From contig PNNH01000107.1 in the NCBI GenBank assembly GCA_013824165.1, positions 29,523 to 93,522 of the forward strand: a stretch of 64,000 nt of DNA, written 5' to 3'. Every line of letters begins with the position of its first letter. Within the stretch, counting starts at the first letter, position 1. Source of the stretch: Methylibium sp. GTDB lineage: Bacteria; Pseudomonadota; Gammaproteobacteria; Burkholderiales; Burkholderiaceae_C. Below, one piece after another: positions 55,230-64,000 of this stretch. The translations under genes and the position numbers were made by a program. The notes under the pieces were generated by a model. That model had not been told where the DNA came from, ran no database searches, and was given only the letters and a program-made list of their open reading frames with translations.

Positions 55230-56507
55230 TTACTGCACGCCAGATGTCGCTCCGACCTGATGCAGCACGCGCTGCGGATAGGGAATCTCCACGCCCAGCT
55301 CATTGAACAGGCGCAAGACGGCCAGGTTCACATCCGAGCGCACGCCCGCCACGCCCAGCGCGGCATCTTCGACCCAGAAGGCAATATTCAGGTCCAGGCC
55401 GTCGGCGCCAAAGGCGCGCAACTGCACCGCCGGCTCAGGCTCGGCCTGAACCCGCGGCACCTGGGCGACGGCCGCCACGATCTTTGGCATCAGCGCGTCC
55501 AGGTCGGTGCCATAGGCCACCTGCACCGTCGTGCTGACCAGCACGCGGGCGTCCGCCAGCGAGGCGTTCTCGACCCGTTGCGTGATCAGCATCTCGTTGG
55601 GCACCACCGCTTCTCGACCATTGAGCGCTCGGATCACGGTGTAGCGGGTCTTGATGTCGCTGATCCGGCCCTCGAAGCCGTCCACCAGCACCATGTCGCC
55701 AATGCGCAGCGAGCGCTCCGCCAAGATCACGAAGCCCGACACATAGTTGGCCGCCAGCTTCTGCAGACCCAGACCGATGCCCACGCCCATCGCGCCGCCC
55801 AGCACGCCCAGCGCCGTCAGGTCGATGCCCGCCGCCGTCAGCGCGATCAGCAGGCCGGCAAACAGCAGCAGCGAACGCGTCAGGTTGACGCCGATCTTGC
55901 GCAAGGACAGATCGGTGGTCACATTGCGAAGCAGTCGGGACTCGACCACTGACGAGATCCAAAGCACCAGCACCATCACCAGCACCGCATTCAGTCCGCC
56001 TTCGATCAGCGCCCGCAGGCTGACTCGGCTGGCGCCGATCTTCCAGGTAATGGATTCCAACTCATCCAGCAGCACCGGCAGCAGGCCGGTGATCCACAGC
56101 ACCGAGCCGCCCCAGGCCAGCCAGGACACGCTGCGCTCCACCAGACGCATCCCGCCTGAATCCGGCAGCGCAGCGCTCAGCACGCGCACCGTCAGTCGGA
56201 TCACGGCCAGCGACACCAGCACCGGAATCACCAGCTTGAAAACCGCCGGTTTCACACCCAGCAGCGGCAAGCCGCGCAGGGCCAACCAGGCGAACAGCAA
56301 GGCCAGCAGCGGAAACAGCGCGCCGTCCACCACATGGCTGCCGAACAGCACCGACAGCGGGTGCGCCTGATGGCCACGCAGCCGCCAGACCAGCAGCCAG
56401 GCCAGGCCCAGGCAGGCCAGCGCCAGCGCCAGCTCGATCAGCGCGGAAGGACGCAGCAGGTTGTTGCCAAGATGCAGCAGTTCATCGAAGGTCAGCGAAT
56501 GGTTCAT
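55230..56507 (-). CDS. MscS-family mechanosensitive channel
   Basis: A 425-residue small-conductance channel of the MscS superfamily. About six hydrophobic helices precede the pore-lining TM3 region (ALGVLGGAMGVGIGLGLQKLAANYVSGFVIL, 55733-55825), followed by the beta domain SLRIGDMVLVDGFEGRISDIKTRYTVIR and a cytoplasmic domain. It is longer than E. coli MscS (286), so it has extra N-terminal helices as in KefA/YbdG-type relatives. The start at 56507 (MNHSLTFDELLHLGNN) is selected over a longer frame that would cross the terminator and the deacetylase gene. Confidence 0.93.
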   Translation of the reverse strand: MNHSLTFDELLHLGNNLLRPSALIELALALACLGLAWLLVWRLRGHQAHPLSVLFGSHVVDGALFPLLALLFAWLALRGLPLLGVKPAVFKLVIPVLVSLAVIRLTVRVLSAALPDSGGMRLVERSVSWLAWGGSVLWITGLLPVLLDELESITWKIGASRVSLRALIEGGLNAVLVMVLVLWISSVVESRLLRNVTTDLSLRKIGVNLTRSLLLFAGLLIALTAAGIDLTALGVLGGAMGVGIGLGLQKLAANYVSGFVILAERSLRIGDMVLVDGFEGRISDIKTRYTVIRALNGREAVVPNEMLITQRVENASLADARVLVSTTVQVAYGTDLDALMPKIVAAVAQVPRVQAEPEPAVQLRAFGADGLDLNIAFWVEDAALGVAGVRSDVNLAVLRLFNELGVEIPYPQRVLHQVGATSGVQ

Positions 56508-56518
56508 AAATCGGAGTC

Positions 56519-56550
56519 TCAAAACAGCGCCAGGCCCGCGTGGGCCTGGC
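56519..56550 (-). terminator. Rho-independent terminator of the deacetylase-like gene
   Basis: On the minus strand GCCAGGCCC-ACGC-GGGCCTGGC is followed by GCTGTTTT. It begins about 25 bases after the deacetylase-like stop and ends just before the mscS start, so it separates the two transcription units. Confidence 0.85.
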
Positions 56551-56574
56551 AACAGGGGGCGGTGGCCGGCAGTC

Positions 56575-57510
56575 TTACACGCCGGCCAGCACCCGTAGAT
56601 GAACGCCGACGCTGCGCGCCAGTGCGCCCAGGTTGTAGCCGCCTTCCAGGCAGGACACGATGCGGCCCTGGGCATGGCGATCCGCCACATCCTTGATGCG
56701 CTGCGTGAACCATTCGTAGTCGGCTTCCACCAGGCCCAGCTGCGCCATATCGTCCTCGCGGTGCGCGTCGAAGCCGGCCGAGATGAAGATCATCTCGGGC
56801 TTGAAGCGCTCCAGCGCCGGCATCCACATCGCCTCCACCATCTCGCGGATCTCATTGCCGCGCGTGTAGGCCGGGATCGGCACGTTGACCATATTCGTGC
56901 CCTTGGGCACCGCGCCACTGTAGGGATAGAGCGGGTCCTGGAAGATACCCACCATCAGCACGCGGTCGTCGCCGGCCAGGATGTCCTCGGTGCCGTTGCC
57001 GTGGTGCACATCGAAGTCCACCACCGCCACCCGCTTCAGGCCGCGCACATCCAGCGCATGGCGCGCCGCGATGGCGATGTTGTTGAAAAAGCAAAAGCCC
57101 ATGCTCTGGTCGCGCGTGGCGTGGTGGCCGGGCGGGCGCACCGAGCAGAAGGCGTTCTCCACCTGCCCGTCGATCACCATGTCCGTCGCCTGCACCGCCG
57201 CGCCGGCAGCCCGCAGCGCAGCCGCCCAGGTGTGGGGGCAGGCAATCGTGTCGGGATCGACGGCGCGCGATTCGCCGGTCGAGGCCAGCCGTTCCAGCAG
57301 ATCGCGGATCTCGGCCACATAGCCGTGGGTATGGGCCAGCTCCACGTCCGACAGCCGCGCACTGCGCGCGTCGTGGCGCGTCAGCGCGATATCGAGGCCC
57401 GAGGCGATCAGCCAATCGTCGATCGCATCCAGGCGTTGGGGGCACTCGGGATGGCCAGGGCCCATCTCGTGGCGGCGGCAGTCAGGGTGGCTGATGAAGG
57501 CGGTCGACAT
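56575..57510 (-). CDS. Histone-deacetylase-family amidohydrolase
   Basis: A 311-residue arginase/deacetylase-fold protein. The catalytic pair appears as RPPGHHATRDQSMGFCFFNN and the zinc site includes VVDFDVHHGNGTEDIL and a later ISAGFDAHREDD. In bacteria these enzymes deacetylate acetylated polyamines, acetoin-pathway proteins or other amides; the real substrate is open. The start at 57510 (MSTAFISHPDCRRHEMGPGHPECP) is typical for the family and divergent from the MoxR gene, 61 bases away. Confidence 0.94.
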   Translation of the reverse strand: MSTAFISHPDCRRHEMGPGHPECPQRLDAIDDWLIASGLDIALTRHDARSARLSDVELAHTHGYVAEIRDLLERLASTGESRAVDPDTIACPHTWAAALRAAGAAVQATDMVIDGQVENAFCSVRPPGHHATRDQSMGFCFFNNIAIAARHALDVRGLKRVAVVDFDVHHGNGTEDILAGDDRVLMVGIFQDPLYPYSGAVPKGTNMVNVPIPAYTRGNEIREMVEAMWMPALERFKPEMIFISAGFDAHREDDMAQLGLVEADYEWFTQRIKDVADRHAQGRIVSCLEGGYNLGALARSVGVHLRVLAGV

Positions 57511-57571
57511 GCGTGGGGCTGTCGGGGTCTGTCTCGAACCCGGCATCTTGTTTTGCGTTAAGGTGCTCTGC

Positions 57572-58513
57572 ATGACGCGACCAGAAAACCAGACCCGTTT
57601 GGCGGACCAGCTTCAGCGCCTGCAACGCCAGATTAGCACGATCATCAAGGGCAAGCCTGCACAGATCCGCGATTGCGTGGCCTGTCTGATTGCCGGCGGG
57701 CACCTGCTGATCGAAGACCTGCCCGGTGTCGGCAAGACCACGCTGGCGCACACGCTCTCGGTGAGCCTGGGGCTGCGTTTTTCCCGGGTGCAGTTCACCG
57801 CCGACCTGATGCCCTCGGACCTGCTGGGCGTCAGCATTTACGAGCGCGACAGCGGCCAGTTTGCCTTCCACCCCGGTCCGGTATTCGCACAGGTGTTGCT
57901 GGCCGACGAAATCAACCGCGCCGGCCCCAAGACCCAGAGCGCGCTGCTGGAGGCGATGGAGGAGAACCAGGTCAGCGTCGACGGACGCACCCATGCCCTG
58001 CCCCAGCCCTTTTTCGTGATCGCCACACAGAACCCCAGCGAGCAGCTGGGCACCTACCCGCTGCCAGAATCGCAGCTGGACCGATTCCTGATGTGCCTGT
58101 CGCTCGGCTACCCCGACGAAGCCTCCGAGCGCGAGCTGCTGATGGGCCAGGACAGCCGCGACGCGATCCGGGCGCTGCAGGCGGTGATGACGCCGGCCGA
58201 CTTGCTGCAGGCCCAGACCGCCGTGCGCGAGATCCATGCCGCGCCGCCGCTGCTGGACTATCTGCAGGCCCTGCTGGCCGCCACCCGCTCAGGGCAATGG
58301 TTCGTCGAAGGCCTGAGCCCGCGTGCCGGCCTCGCGGTGCTGCGCGCTGCCCGCGCCTGCGCGCTGCTAGACCAGCGCGACTATGTGTCGCCCGACGACA
58401 TCCAGGCCATCCTGCCCCAGACCATCGCCCACCGGCTGCGGCCGCGCGCCGGCGCCGGCCGCGGTGCGCGCGAGCAGGTGCGCGCCATGATCGAAGCCAT
58501 CCCCCTGCCCTGA
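57572..58513 (+). CDS. MoxR-family AAA+ ATPase
   Basis: A 313-residue MoxR ATPase, a chaperone-like protein usually paired with DUF58 proteins. Walker A is EDLPGVGKTTLA and Walker B VLLADEINRAGPKTQSALLEAMEE, followed by the ATQNP sensor 1 and GTYPLPESQLDRF. It begins at ATG 57572 after AAGG; the longer frame overlaps the divergent deacetylase. The DUF58 gene starts one base after its stop. The set MoxR-DUF58-transglutaminase is a recurring operon thought to act in envelope protein maturation. Confidence 0.95.
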   Translation: MTRPENQTRLADQLQRLQRQISTIIKGKPAQIRDCVACLIAGGHLLIEDLPGVGKTTLAHTLSVSLGLRFSRVQFTADLMPSDLLGVSIYERDSGQFAFHPGPVFAQVLLADEINRAGPKTQSALLEAMEENQVSVDGRTHALPQPFFVIATQNPSEQLGTYPLPESQLDRFLMCLSLGYPDEASERELLMGQDSRDAIRALQAVMTPADLLQAQTAVREIHAAPPLLDYLQALLAATRSGQWFVEGLSPRAGLAVLRAARACALLDQRDYVSPDDIQAILPQTIAHRLRPRAGAGRGAREQVRAMIEAIPLP

Positions 58514-58514
58514 C

Positions 58515-59498
58515 ATGCTCAAGGCCTTGCGTCGCCGCGCCCAGGCCTGGTGGGAGGCCCGCCACCCGGCCCGTGACACCCATCTGATGGGCCAGAGCAA
58601 TATCTACATCCTGCCCAGCCGGCCGGGCCTATTCTTCTGCGTCACGCTGCTACTGCTGCTGCTGGCCTCGATCAACGACCAGCTCAGCCTGGGCTACGGC
58701 CTGACCTTTCTGCTGGCCGGCGCCGGTTTTGCGTCCATGCATGCCACGCACTCGAATCTGAAGGGCCTGAGCCTGGACCTGAAGACGCCTGCCCCCGGCT
58801 TTGCCGGCGAGGACCTGACGCTGGAAGTGCGGCTGCACAACCACTCGCGCGCGCGCTTCGGCATCGGCATCGCGGTGCAACAGCCCGGCGGGCCGACCGA
58901 GCTGGCCTGGTGCGATGTGCCGGCCCAGGGCCATGCCTTGCTGCAGCTGCGCTACACCGCTGCGCAGCGCGGCCTGCAGACGGTGCCAAGCCTGCGCATC
59001 GAGACGCGCTTTCCGCTCGGTCTGTTCCGGGCCTGGAGCGTGTGGCGCCCCGCCGCCAAGGCCTGGGTCTATCCCAGGCCTGAGCCCGACGCACCGCCGC
59101 TGCCAGCCCAGGCCACACAAGGCGATAGCGGCGAGGCCACCGCCGGCGTGCGCCTGCCGGGGCCTGACTTTGAAGGCGTTCGTCCCTACCGCCGTGGCGA
59201 TAGCCTGCGCCAGGTCTTGTGGAAGAAAGCAGCGCAAAGCGGCGATGCCGACGCGCCGCTGCTGGTGCGCGACACCCTCGCGCCCGCCAGCCGCCGGCTC
59301 TGGCTGGACCTGGTGGACGCAGGCGGTGGCGACTTTGAGCAGCGGCTTTCGCGCCTGTGCGCCTGGGTGCTGGCCGCCGATGCGCGCCTGCTGCCCTATG
59401 GCCTGCGCCTGCCTGGCCAGGAACTTCCGCCCGATCAAAGCGCGGCGCAGCGCCAGGCCGCGCTGGAGTTGCTGGCGCTGGCGGAGCCGCGGCGATGA
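58515..59498 (+). CDS. DUF58-domain membrane protein
   Basis: A 327-residue protein with two N-terminal helices (LFFCVTLLLLLLASIN and YGLTFLLAGAGFASM) and a C-terminal DUF58 domain starting around GPDFEGVRPYRRGDSLRQVLWKKAA. This domain is a vWA-like fold often partnered with MoxR. The middle region is strand-rich and probably periplasmic. It overlaps the transglutaminase gene by four bases (ATGA at 59495-59498), confirming the operon. Confidence 0.93.
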   Translation: MLKALRRRAQAWWEARHPARDTHLMGQSNIYILPSRPGLFFCVTLLLLLLASINDQLSLGYGLTFLLAGAGFASMHATHSNLKGLSLDLKTPAPGFAGEDLTLEVRLHNHSRARFGIGIAVQQPGGPTELAWCDVPAQGHALLQLRYTAAQRGLQTVPSLRIETRFPLGLFRAWSVWRPAAKAWVYPRPEPDAPPLPAQATQGDSGEATAGVRLPGPDFEGVRPYRRGDSLRQVLWKKAAQSGDADAPLLVRDTLAPASRRLWLDLVDAGGGDFEQRLSRLCAWVLAADARLLPYGLRLPGQELPPDQSAAQRQAALELLALAEPRR

Positions 59499-61594
59499 GC
59501 GCACTCCAAGCATGGCGCCAGCGCCTGGCCCATCTGCCGCGCGAGACGCGCGACACGCTGTTCCTGCTGTTCGCCATCGCCTGCACCGTGCTGCCGCATG
59601 CCGATCACCTGCCCGCATGGTGCACCGCGCTGACGGTGGCGATGCTGGGCTGGCGCGGCCTCCTGGCCTGGCGAGGCCAGACCCTGCCCGGGCGCTGGAG
59701 CCTCGGCTTGATGCTGGCCCTGGTAGCCGGGCTGACGCTGCTCAGCCACCGTACGCTGCTGGGCCGCGAGGCTGGCATCACGATGCTGGTGATGCTGATG
59801 GCGATGAAGACGCTGGAGCTGCGCGCGCGGCGCGACGCCTTCGTGGTGTTCTTCCTCGGCTTCTTCCTGGTGCTGACCCAGTATCTGTATTCGCAGTCCC
59901 TGCTTACCGCACTGTGGACCCTGCTGTCGGTCTGGGCCTTGCTGACGGCCCTGGTGCTGGCCCAGATGCCGGTGGGCCAGCCCAGCCTGCGCCTGGCGGC
60001 TGGGCAGGCGGCGCGCACCACCGCCATCGGCCTGCCGGTGATGGTGCTGCTGTTCGTGCTGTTCCCGCGCATCGCGCCGCTGTGGGGCGTGCCCAGCGAT
60101 TCGGTCGGCCGCACCGGCCTGTCCAGCGAGATGCAGTTCGGCGCCATGGCCGAGATCGCCAACGACGACAGCATCGCGATGCGGCTGCGCTTCGAAGGCC
60201 CGCCGCCGCCCGCCGCTGCGCTGTATTTCCGCGGCCCGGTGCTGACGCGCTTCGACGGCCGGCGCTGGCGCGCGATGGGCAGCTCGCAGGCCGCCATCGC
60301 GGCTGCGGCGCCGATCACGCCGGCGCAGTCCCAGGCTGCTGCACCCCAGGTGCAAGGCACCGCGCTGCGCTACGAACTGACGCTGGAGCCGCTGCGCCTG
60401 TCGGTGCTGCCGCTGCTGGAGATGAGCCCGCAAGCGCCCGGCAGCGAGCTGCAGGCCGACGGCCTGACCTTGCGCCGCAGCCTGGATCTGCAATGGTTGG
60501 CGCCACGCCCCATCACCGAGCGCCTGCGCCTGGGCCAGCAAGTCGCCTACCTGGAGCACCGCAGCGGCGTCGACGCCAGCCCGCTGTCGCTGCAGCCCTA
60601 CCTGGAGCTGCCGCAGGGTCGCAACCCCGGCACGCTGGCCTGGGCGGCCAGCCTGCGCAGCCAGGCACGCTTCAATGGCCTGGACAACGGCCCGCTGGCC
60701 GAGGCCCTGGTGGCCGCCGTGCTGCAGCATCTGCGCCAGGAAGAGTTCATCTACACGCTGACCCCAGGTAAATACGGCGAGACCGGCGAGCACCTGATCG
60801 ACGAGTTCTGGCTGGAGCGCCGCCTCGGCTTTTGCGAGCATTTCTCGGCCGGCTTCGTGGTGGTGATGCGGGCCTTGGGCGTGCCGGCGCGCATCGTCAC
60901 CGGCTTCCAGGGCGCCGACCCGGAGCTGCAGGACGGCTATCTGGTGGTGCGCAACGCGCAGGCTCATGCCTGGGCCGAAGTCTGGATCGAAGGCCGCGGC
61001 TGGCTGCGCGTGGACCCGACCGCCGCGGTCGCGCCCGAACGTGTCGACCTTAGCCGCGTTCTGTCACCCACGCCAGGCGCGCTGGCCGGCGCTTTCACAC
61101 AGATGAACCCGGCGCTGTGGCGCAGCCTGCGGCGCGGCTGGGAGACACTCAACAACCGATGGCAGCAGACGGTGCTGAACTACTCGCGCAGCGACCAGTT
61201 CGATCTGCTCAAGCGCATGGGCTGGAGCAGCCCGGACTGGCAGGCGCTGGGCCAGCTAAGTGCGGCGTTGATCGCGTTCTTGGCCCTGGGCGGTGCGGGC
61301 TGGGCTGCCTGGCAAGCCCGGCCGCACGACGCCTGGAGCCGCCAGCGCGCCGCCGTGCTGCGTGAACTAAAGCAGCTCGGCCTGCCGGCACTGGCGCACC
61401 AGGGGCCGCGCCAGTGGGCGACGCTGCTGGAACAGCGCTTTGGCCACGCCCTGGCAGCGCCGGCTTCTGCCTTGCTCAACACGCTGGAGCAACAGCGCTA
61501 CTCGCAGCGCGCCGCGCCACAGAGCTGGCGTATGCGTCAGCTTTGGATGCGCGATTTCCGAGCCAAGGTTCGCGCGTTGAAGCGCACCGGCTGA
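59495..61594 (+). CDS. TgpA-like membrane transglutaminase (DUF3488)
   Basis: A 699-residue protein with about six N-terminal helices (DUF3488 region), a large periplasmic domain, a transglutaminase core and a C-terminal helix near residue 590-610. The catalytic Cys is C447 in RRLGFCEHFSAGF; His is in QAHAWAEVWIEGRGW and Asp in LRVDPTAA. It follows DUF58 with a four-base overlap. In Pseudomonas, TgpA is essential and acts in the envelope, and a similar role is inferred here. Confidence 0.95.
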   Translation: MSALQAWRQRLAHLPRETRDTLFLLFAIACTVLPHADHLPAWCTALTVAMLGWRGLLAWRGQTLPGRWSLGLMLALVAGLTLLSHRTLLGREAGITMLVMLMAMKTLELRARRDAFVVFFLGFFLVLTQYLYSQSLLTALWTLLSVWALLTALVLAQMPVGQPSLRLAAGQAARTTAIGLPVMVLLFVLFPRIAPLWGVPSDSVGRTGLSSEMQFGAMAEIANDDSIAMRLRFEGPPPPAAALYFRGPVLTRFDGRRWRAMGSSQAAIAAAAPITPAQSQAAAPQVQGTALRYELTLEPLRLSVLPLLEMSPQAPGSELQADGLTLRRSLDLQWLAPRPITERLRLGQQVAYLEHRSGVDASPLSLQPYLELPQGRNPGTLAWAASLRSQARFNGLDNGPLAEALVAAVLQHLRQEEFIYTLTPGKYGETGEHLIDEFWLERRLGFCEHFSAGFVVVMRALGVPARIVTGFQGADPELQDGYLVVRNAQAHAWAEVWIEGRGWLRVDPTAAVAPERVDLSRVLSPTPGALAGAFTQMNPALWRSLRRGWETLNNRWQQTVLNYSRSDQFDLLKRMGWSSPDWQALGQLSAALIAFLALGGAGWAAWQARPHDAWSRQRAAVLRELKQLGLPALAHQGPRQWATLLEQRFGHALAAPASALLNTLEQQRYSQRAAPQSWRMRQLWMRDFRAKVRALKRTG

Positions 61595-61646
61595 GCCCGC
61601 CGGCCGCAGGACGTATGCTGTTGGCTACCTGTCGATTGAATAGCCG

Positions 61647-62774
61647 ATGTTCCTGCGATTCCTGCCCCTGCTGTGCGCCGCACTGGCGCTGACCCTGGCC
61701 GCACCAACGAGCGAAGCCACTGCCGAGAAGAAGGCCCACAAGCCCAAGGCCGCACAGGCCAAACATGGCGCCAAACGTGAGGCCAAACGCAAGACCGAGC
61801 GCGAAGTCCAGAGCCAGCCGCTGGGTGAGCGCGAGGCGCTGCGCCGCTTCAGCGCCGAGCTGGCGGCCAGCGATGGCTTCGATGAAGAAGCGCTGCGCCA
61901 GATGCTGGCCAAGGCCCGCGTCATCCCGCTGGTGCAGCGCCTGATGATGCCGCCGCCGGCTGGCACCGCCAAGGACTGGGCCGCCTACCGCGCCCGCTTC
62001 ATCGAGCCGCGCCGCCTGCAGGCGGGCCTGGCCTTCTGGGACAGCCATGCCGAGGCGCTGGCGCGCGCCGAGCAGCGTTTCGGCGTGCCTGCCGAGCTGG
62101 TGGCCGGGCTGATCGGTGTCGAGACCTTTTACGGCCAGATCACCGGCAACTTCCGCGTCATCGATGCGCTAGCCACGCTGACCTTCGAGTTCCCCAAGGG
62201 GCGCCGGGACCGCAGCGAGTTCTTCCGTGGCGAACTGGCCGAGTTCCTGAAACTGACGCGCCGCGAGGGGCTGGACCCCTTCAGCCTGAAAGGCTCATAT
62301 GCCGGCGCGATGGGCTGGCCGCAGTTCATGCCGGGCAGCTGGAACCGCCATGCGATCGACTTCGACGGCGACGGCCGGGTGGACCTGATCAACAGCCCGG
62401 TGGACGCGATCGGCTCGGTGGCCCACTACCTCGCCCAGCATGGCTGGCAGCCCGGCATGCCAACGCACTACACGGTGGCCGCGCCGGTCGACACCGCCGA
62501 CCGCGCGCGCCTGCTGGCGCCCGACATCCTGCCCAGCTTCAGCGCGGCGCAGTTCGCCGAAGCCGGCGCCGAGCTTTCAGAAGGCGGCCGTGAACACCCC
62601 GGGCCGCTGGCCCTGGTGGAGTTGCAGAATGGCAGCGCCGCGCCCAGCTATGTGGCGGGCACCAGCAACTTCTACGCGCTGACGCGCTACAACTGGTCGT
62701 CCTACTACGCGATGGCGGTGATCGAGCTGGGCCGTGAACTGCGGCGTTACCGCATGGCGGCCAAGCCGTCCTGA
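61647..62774 (+). CDS. mltB: Lytic murein transglycosylase B
   Basis: A 375-residue peptidoglycan lytic transglycosylase of the MltB type. The signal peptide is MFLRFLPLLCAALALTLAAP, without a lipobox Cys, so this copy is probably soluble in the periplasm. A basic Lys/Ala-rich linker follows. The catalytic Glu is E159 in GLIGVETFYGQITGNFRV, and MltB motifs GAMGWPQFMPGSW and DGDGRVDL are intact. It starts 52 bases after the transglutaminase gene and may be part of that envelope gene group. Confidence 0.95.
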   Translation: MFLRFLPLLCAALALTLAAPTSEATAEKKAHKPKAAQAKHGAKREAKRKTEREVQSQPLGEREALRRFSAELAASDGFDEEALRQMLAKARVIPLVQRLMMPPPAGTAKDWAAYRARFIEPRRLQAGLAFWDSHAEALARAEQRFGVPAELVAGLIGVETFYGQITGNFRVIDALATLTFEFPKGRRDRSEFFRGELAEFLKLTRREGLDPFSLKGSYAGAMGWPQFMPGSWNRHAIDFDGDGRVDLINSPVDAIGSVAHYLAQHGWQPGMPTHYTVAAPVDTADRARLLAPDILPSFSAAQFAEAGAELSEGGREHPGPLALVELQNGSAAPSYVAGTSNFYALTRYNWSSYYAMAVIELGRELRRYRMAAKPS

Positions 62775-62893
62775 AGCGCGGGCGCTGCCGCACTGGCGCC
62801 GGGCTATCTGCATCACTGCCTCCAGGACCGTCTTCGGGGCAGCCCCCTCCCTCACCGACGCTCAGCGGGCGCACGAGGATTGCCACTCTCCGT

Positions 62894-64000
62894 TCAAAAT
62901 GTCTTGTGCCTTCCTGCGCGATGCTGAAGGGATTGAATCATCGTGTGACTGCGGAAATGATCGAGTAGCCTCGCTTTCTGCGCAGCTGTGATGGCGGATT
63001 CTTCAATCATCTGTGGCCACGACTTGAACGCCTTCTTCACGGCCTCACGAACTGCAGCTGTTGCTGGTGCCTCAATGATGTTCAGAGCCTGACACATGGC
63101 ACGAACAACTGCCGGCGACAGCTTCTGCTTCGGACTCGGCAGTCCCTCCTGGGAATGCTCCCTCAACGGATATAGGCTCCTAGGGAGCAGGCGCAGTGCG
63201 TGCCCAGTGTTCTTGCTGAATGCCGCATACGCAACGATGTCGTACGCGGGACTCAAAGTCGGCGTCACCCCATCGCGGTAAATGACTCCAATGTTCTTGA
63301 GATGCATGTCGGGATTGCCAAGGAGCTCATTCACGACGATTCGACGAAGCAATTCGTGCACAGCTTCCTCCCCCATGCTCGCAAACGAGTGGAGGACAGC
63401 CGCGACGTCCAAGTACGTCGTCCGCTCGTCTCCGTTGAGCTCACCGTACTTGTCTTCCGGCATGACGCCCAACACCTGCGCAATGTCCTCGCAATGAACT
63501 CGTCCATCAGGTGTCCGGTCAAAGCGCTGCACAGCAAGGAACTGTGTTTGTGAATCCGTTTCTCCCAGGTCGTACCCGTGTTCGATTTCGAGCAGCTCTA
63601 GCGGCGCAAGACGCGCCGAACAAGTGTCGACTCCCGCGGCATGCGCTAGCCTGAGTGAAAGCTCCTCCACCTCTGGAAGAAGAGGCTGATTCACAACGGG
63701 AAGTTTCGCGATGATGTGCGTGTCTTGGTTCTTGGTTCGCCCAACGTAGCGCCCATCGTGAAAGTTGGCCCCAACCTTTGGTTGGACGCCAGACAAGGAG
63801 ACCCCCTCGTCGAGAGGCTGTGCAACGACCGACATCTCTAGGGCGTCGTTGTCCTCTGTCACGTAGCGTTGCATCTCCTCATGCGACAGGTCCACTGGGA
63901 GCGCATATATCCCTCCAGGCAAGTCCTTCCCGCAGGCTGCCAGCATCTCAAAGTGGTCCTTCGGGTCACACCCCCGGGTCTCAGCAATGCGGTCCCTGAA
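62894..64000 (-). CDS. HipA-type serine/threonine kinase toxin (partial, N terminus beyond window)
   Basis: A HipA-like protein whose frame is open to the window end; the visible 368 residues begin mid-protein (FRDRIAETRGCDPKDHFEML) and run to the C terminus. Family motifs are AACGKDLPGGIY, the SGVQPKV loop, FLAVQRFDRT, the catalytic GNPDMHLKNIGV (Asp in place of the general base) and SPAYDIVAY. HipA phosphorylates GltX or other targets, giving growth arrest; its antitoxin HipB normally lies just upstream, which here would be outside the window. Base composition is visibly less GC-rich than the neighbours, suggesting horizontal transfer. Confidence 0.88.
   Translation of the reverse strand, partial: FRDRIAETRGCDPKDHFEMLAACGKDLPGGIYALPVDLSHEEMQRYVTEDNDALEMSVVAQPLDEGVSLSGVQPKVGANFHDGRYVGRTKNQDTHIIAKLPVVNQPLLPEVEELSLRLAHAAGVDTCSARLAPLELLEIEHGYDLGETDSQTQFLAVQRFDRTPDGRVHCEDIAQVLGVMPEDKYGELNGDERTTYLDVAAVLHSFASMGEEAVHELLRRIVVNELLGNPDMHLKNIGVIYRDGVTPTLSPAYDIVAYAAFSKNTGHALRLLPRSLYPLREHSQEGLPSPKQKLSPAVVRAMCQALNIIEAPATAAVREAVKKAFKSWPQMIEESAITAAQKARLLDHFRSHTMIQSLQHRAGRHKTF

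Noticed and set aside
1..64000. CRISPR arrays, rRNA genes, insertion sequences, prophage integrase
   Set aside because: I found no regularly spaced repeats, no rRNA-like sequence and no transposase or integrase frame in the window.

Overview
This 64 kb, GC-rich window looks like chromosomal DNA of a betaproteobacterium in the Burkholderiales, probably the Rubrivivax/Roseateles/Leptothrix group. That placement rests on the aat-bpt pair, a Trp-rich small protein typical of Burkholderiales, a PEP-CTERM protein, the MoxR-DUF58-TgpA set and class I fumarase. It is inferred from gene content and coding style; no rRNA is present.

Region 1 (1-19921, + strand) is the downstream two thirds of an extracellular contractile injection system (eCIS, Afp/PVC-like) operon. 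In order it encodes the end of an upstream gene, a VgrG-like spike, a PAAR tip, a gp25 baseplate protein, an Afp11-like baseplate J protein, an unknown 271-aa protein, an Afp12-like baseplate protein, a tape-measure protein and an Afp15-like AAA+ ATPase. These are followed by a secreted, membrane-anchored protein with a GH18-like domain and by two probable cargo toxins. The first cargo has a putative glycosyltransferase-like domain and a C-terminal OTU cysteine protease domain. The second has a DUF4157 domain and a C-terminal GNAT acetyltransferase domain. Most genes overlap by four bases, so this reads as one translationally coupled unit. Sheath and tube genes must lie upstream of the window.

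Region 2 (19922-28663) starts right after the last cargo gene with a truncated riboflavin synthase copy. Then come a LysE exporter, a MocR regulator, full-length ribE, amtB with a sigma-54-type promoter, an ArsC/YffB-like protein, the N-degron transferases aat and bpt, an FAD oxidoreductase and a NUDIX hydrolase.

Region 3 (28664-33068) is a less GC-rich run of four exported proteins: an Ig-like protein, a TolB-like propeller, a propeller ending in a type I dockerin, and a cohesin-like protein with a PEP-CTERM anchor. The last two look like a matched surface-assembly pair.

Region 4 (33122-47777) is mostly housekeeping: two identical tRNA-Val(CAC) genes with promoter and terminator, dnaQ, lgt, a cytochrome c, acs, yqhA, a Ca2+/Na+ antiporter, a complete Mrp-type antiporter operon with fused A/B subunit, class I fumarase and a 55-aa membrane protein.

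Region 5 (47833-64000) carries a divergent stand-alone 2-oxoglutarate dehydrogenase E1 paralogue, two chemoreceptors flanking an alcohol dehydrogenase, an MscS channel, a histone-deacetylase-like amidohydrolase, a MoxR-DUF58-transglutaminase operon, a MltB transglycosylase, and a HipA-type kinase cut by the window edge.
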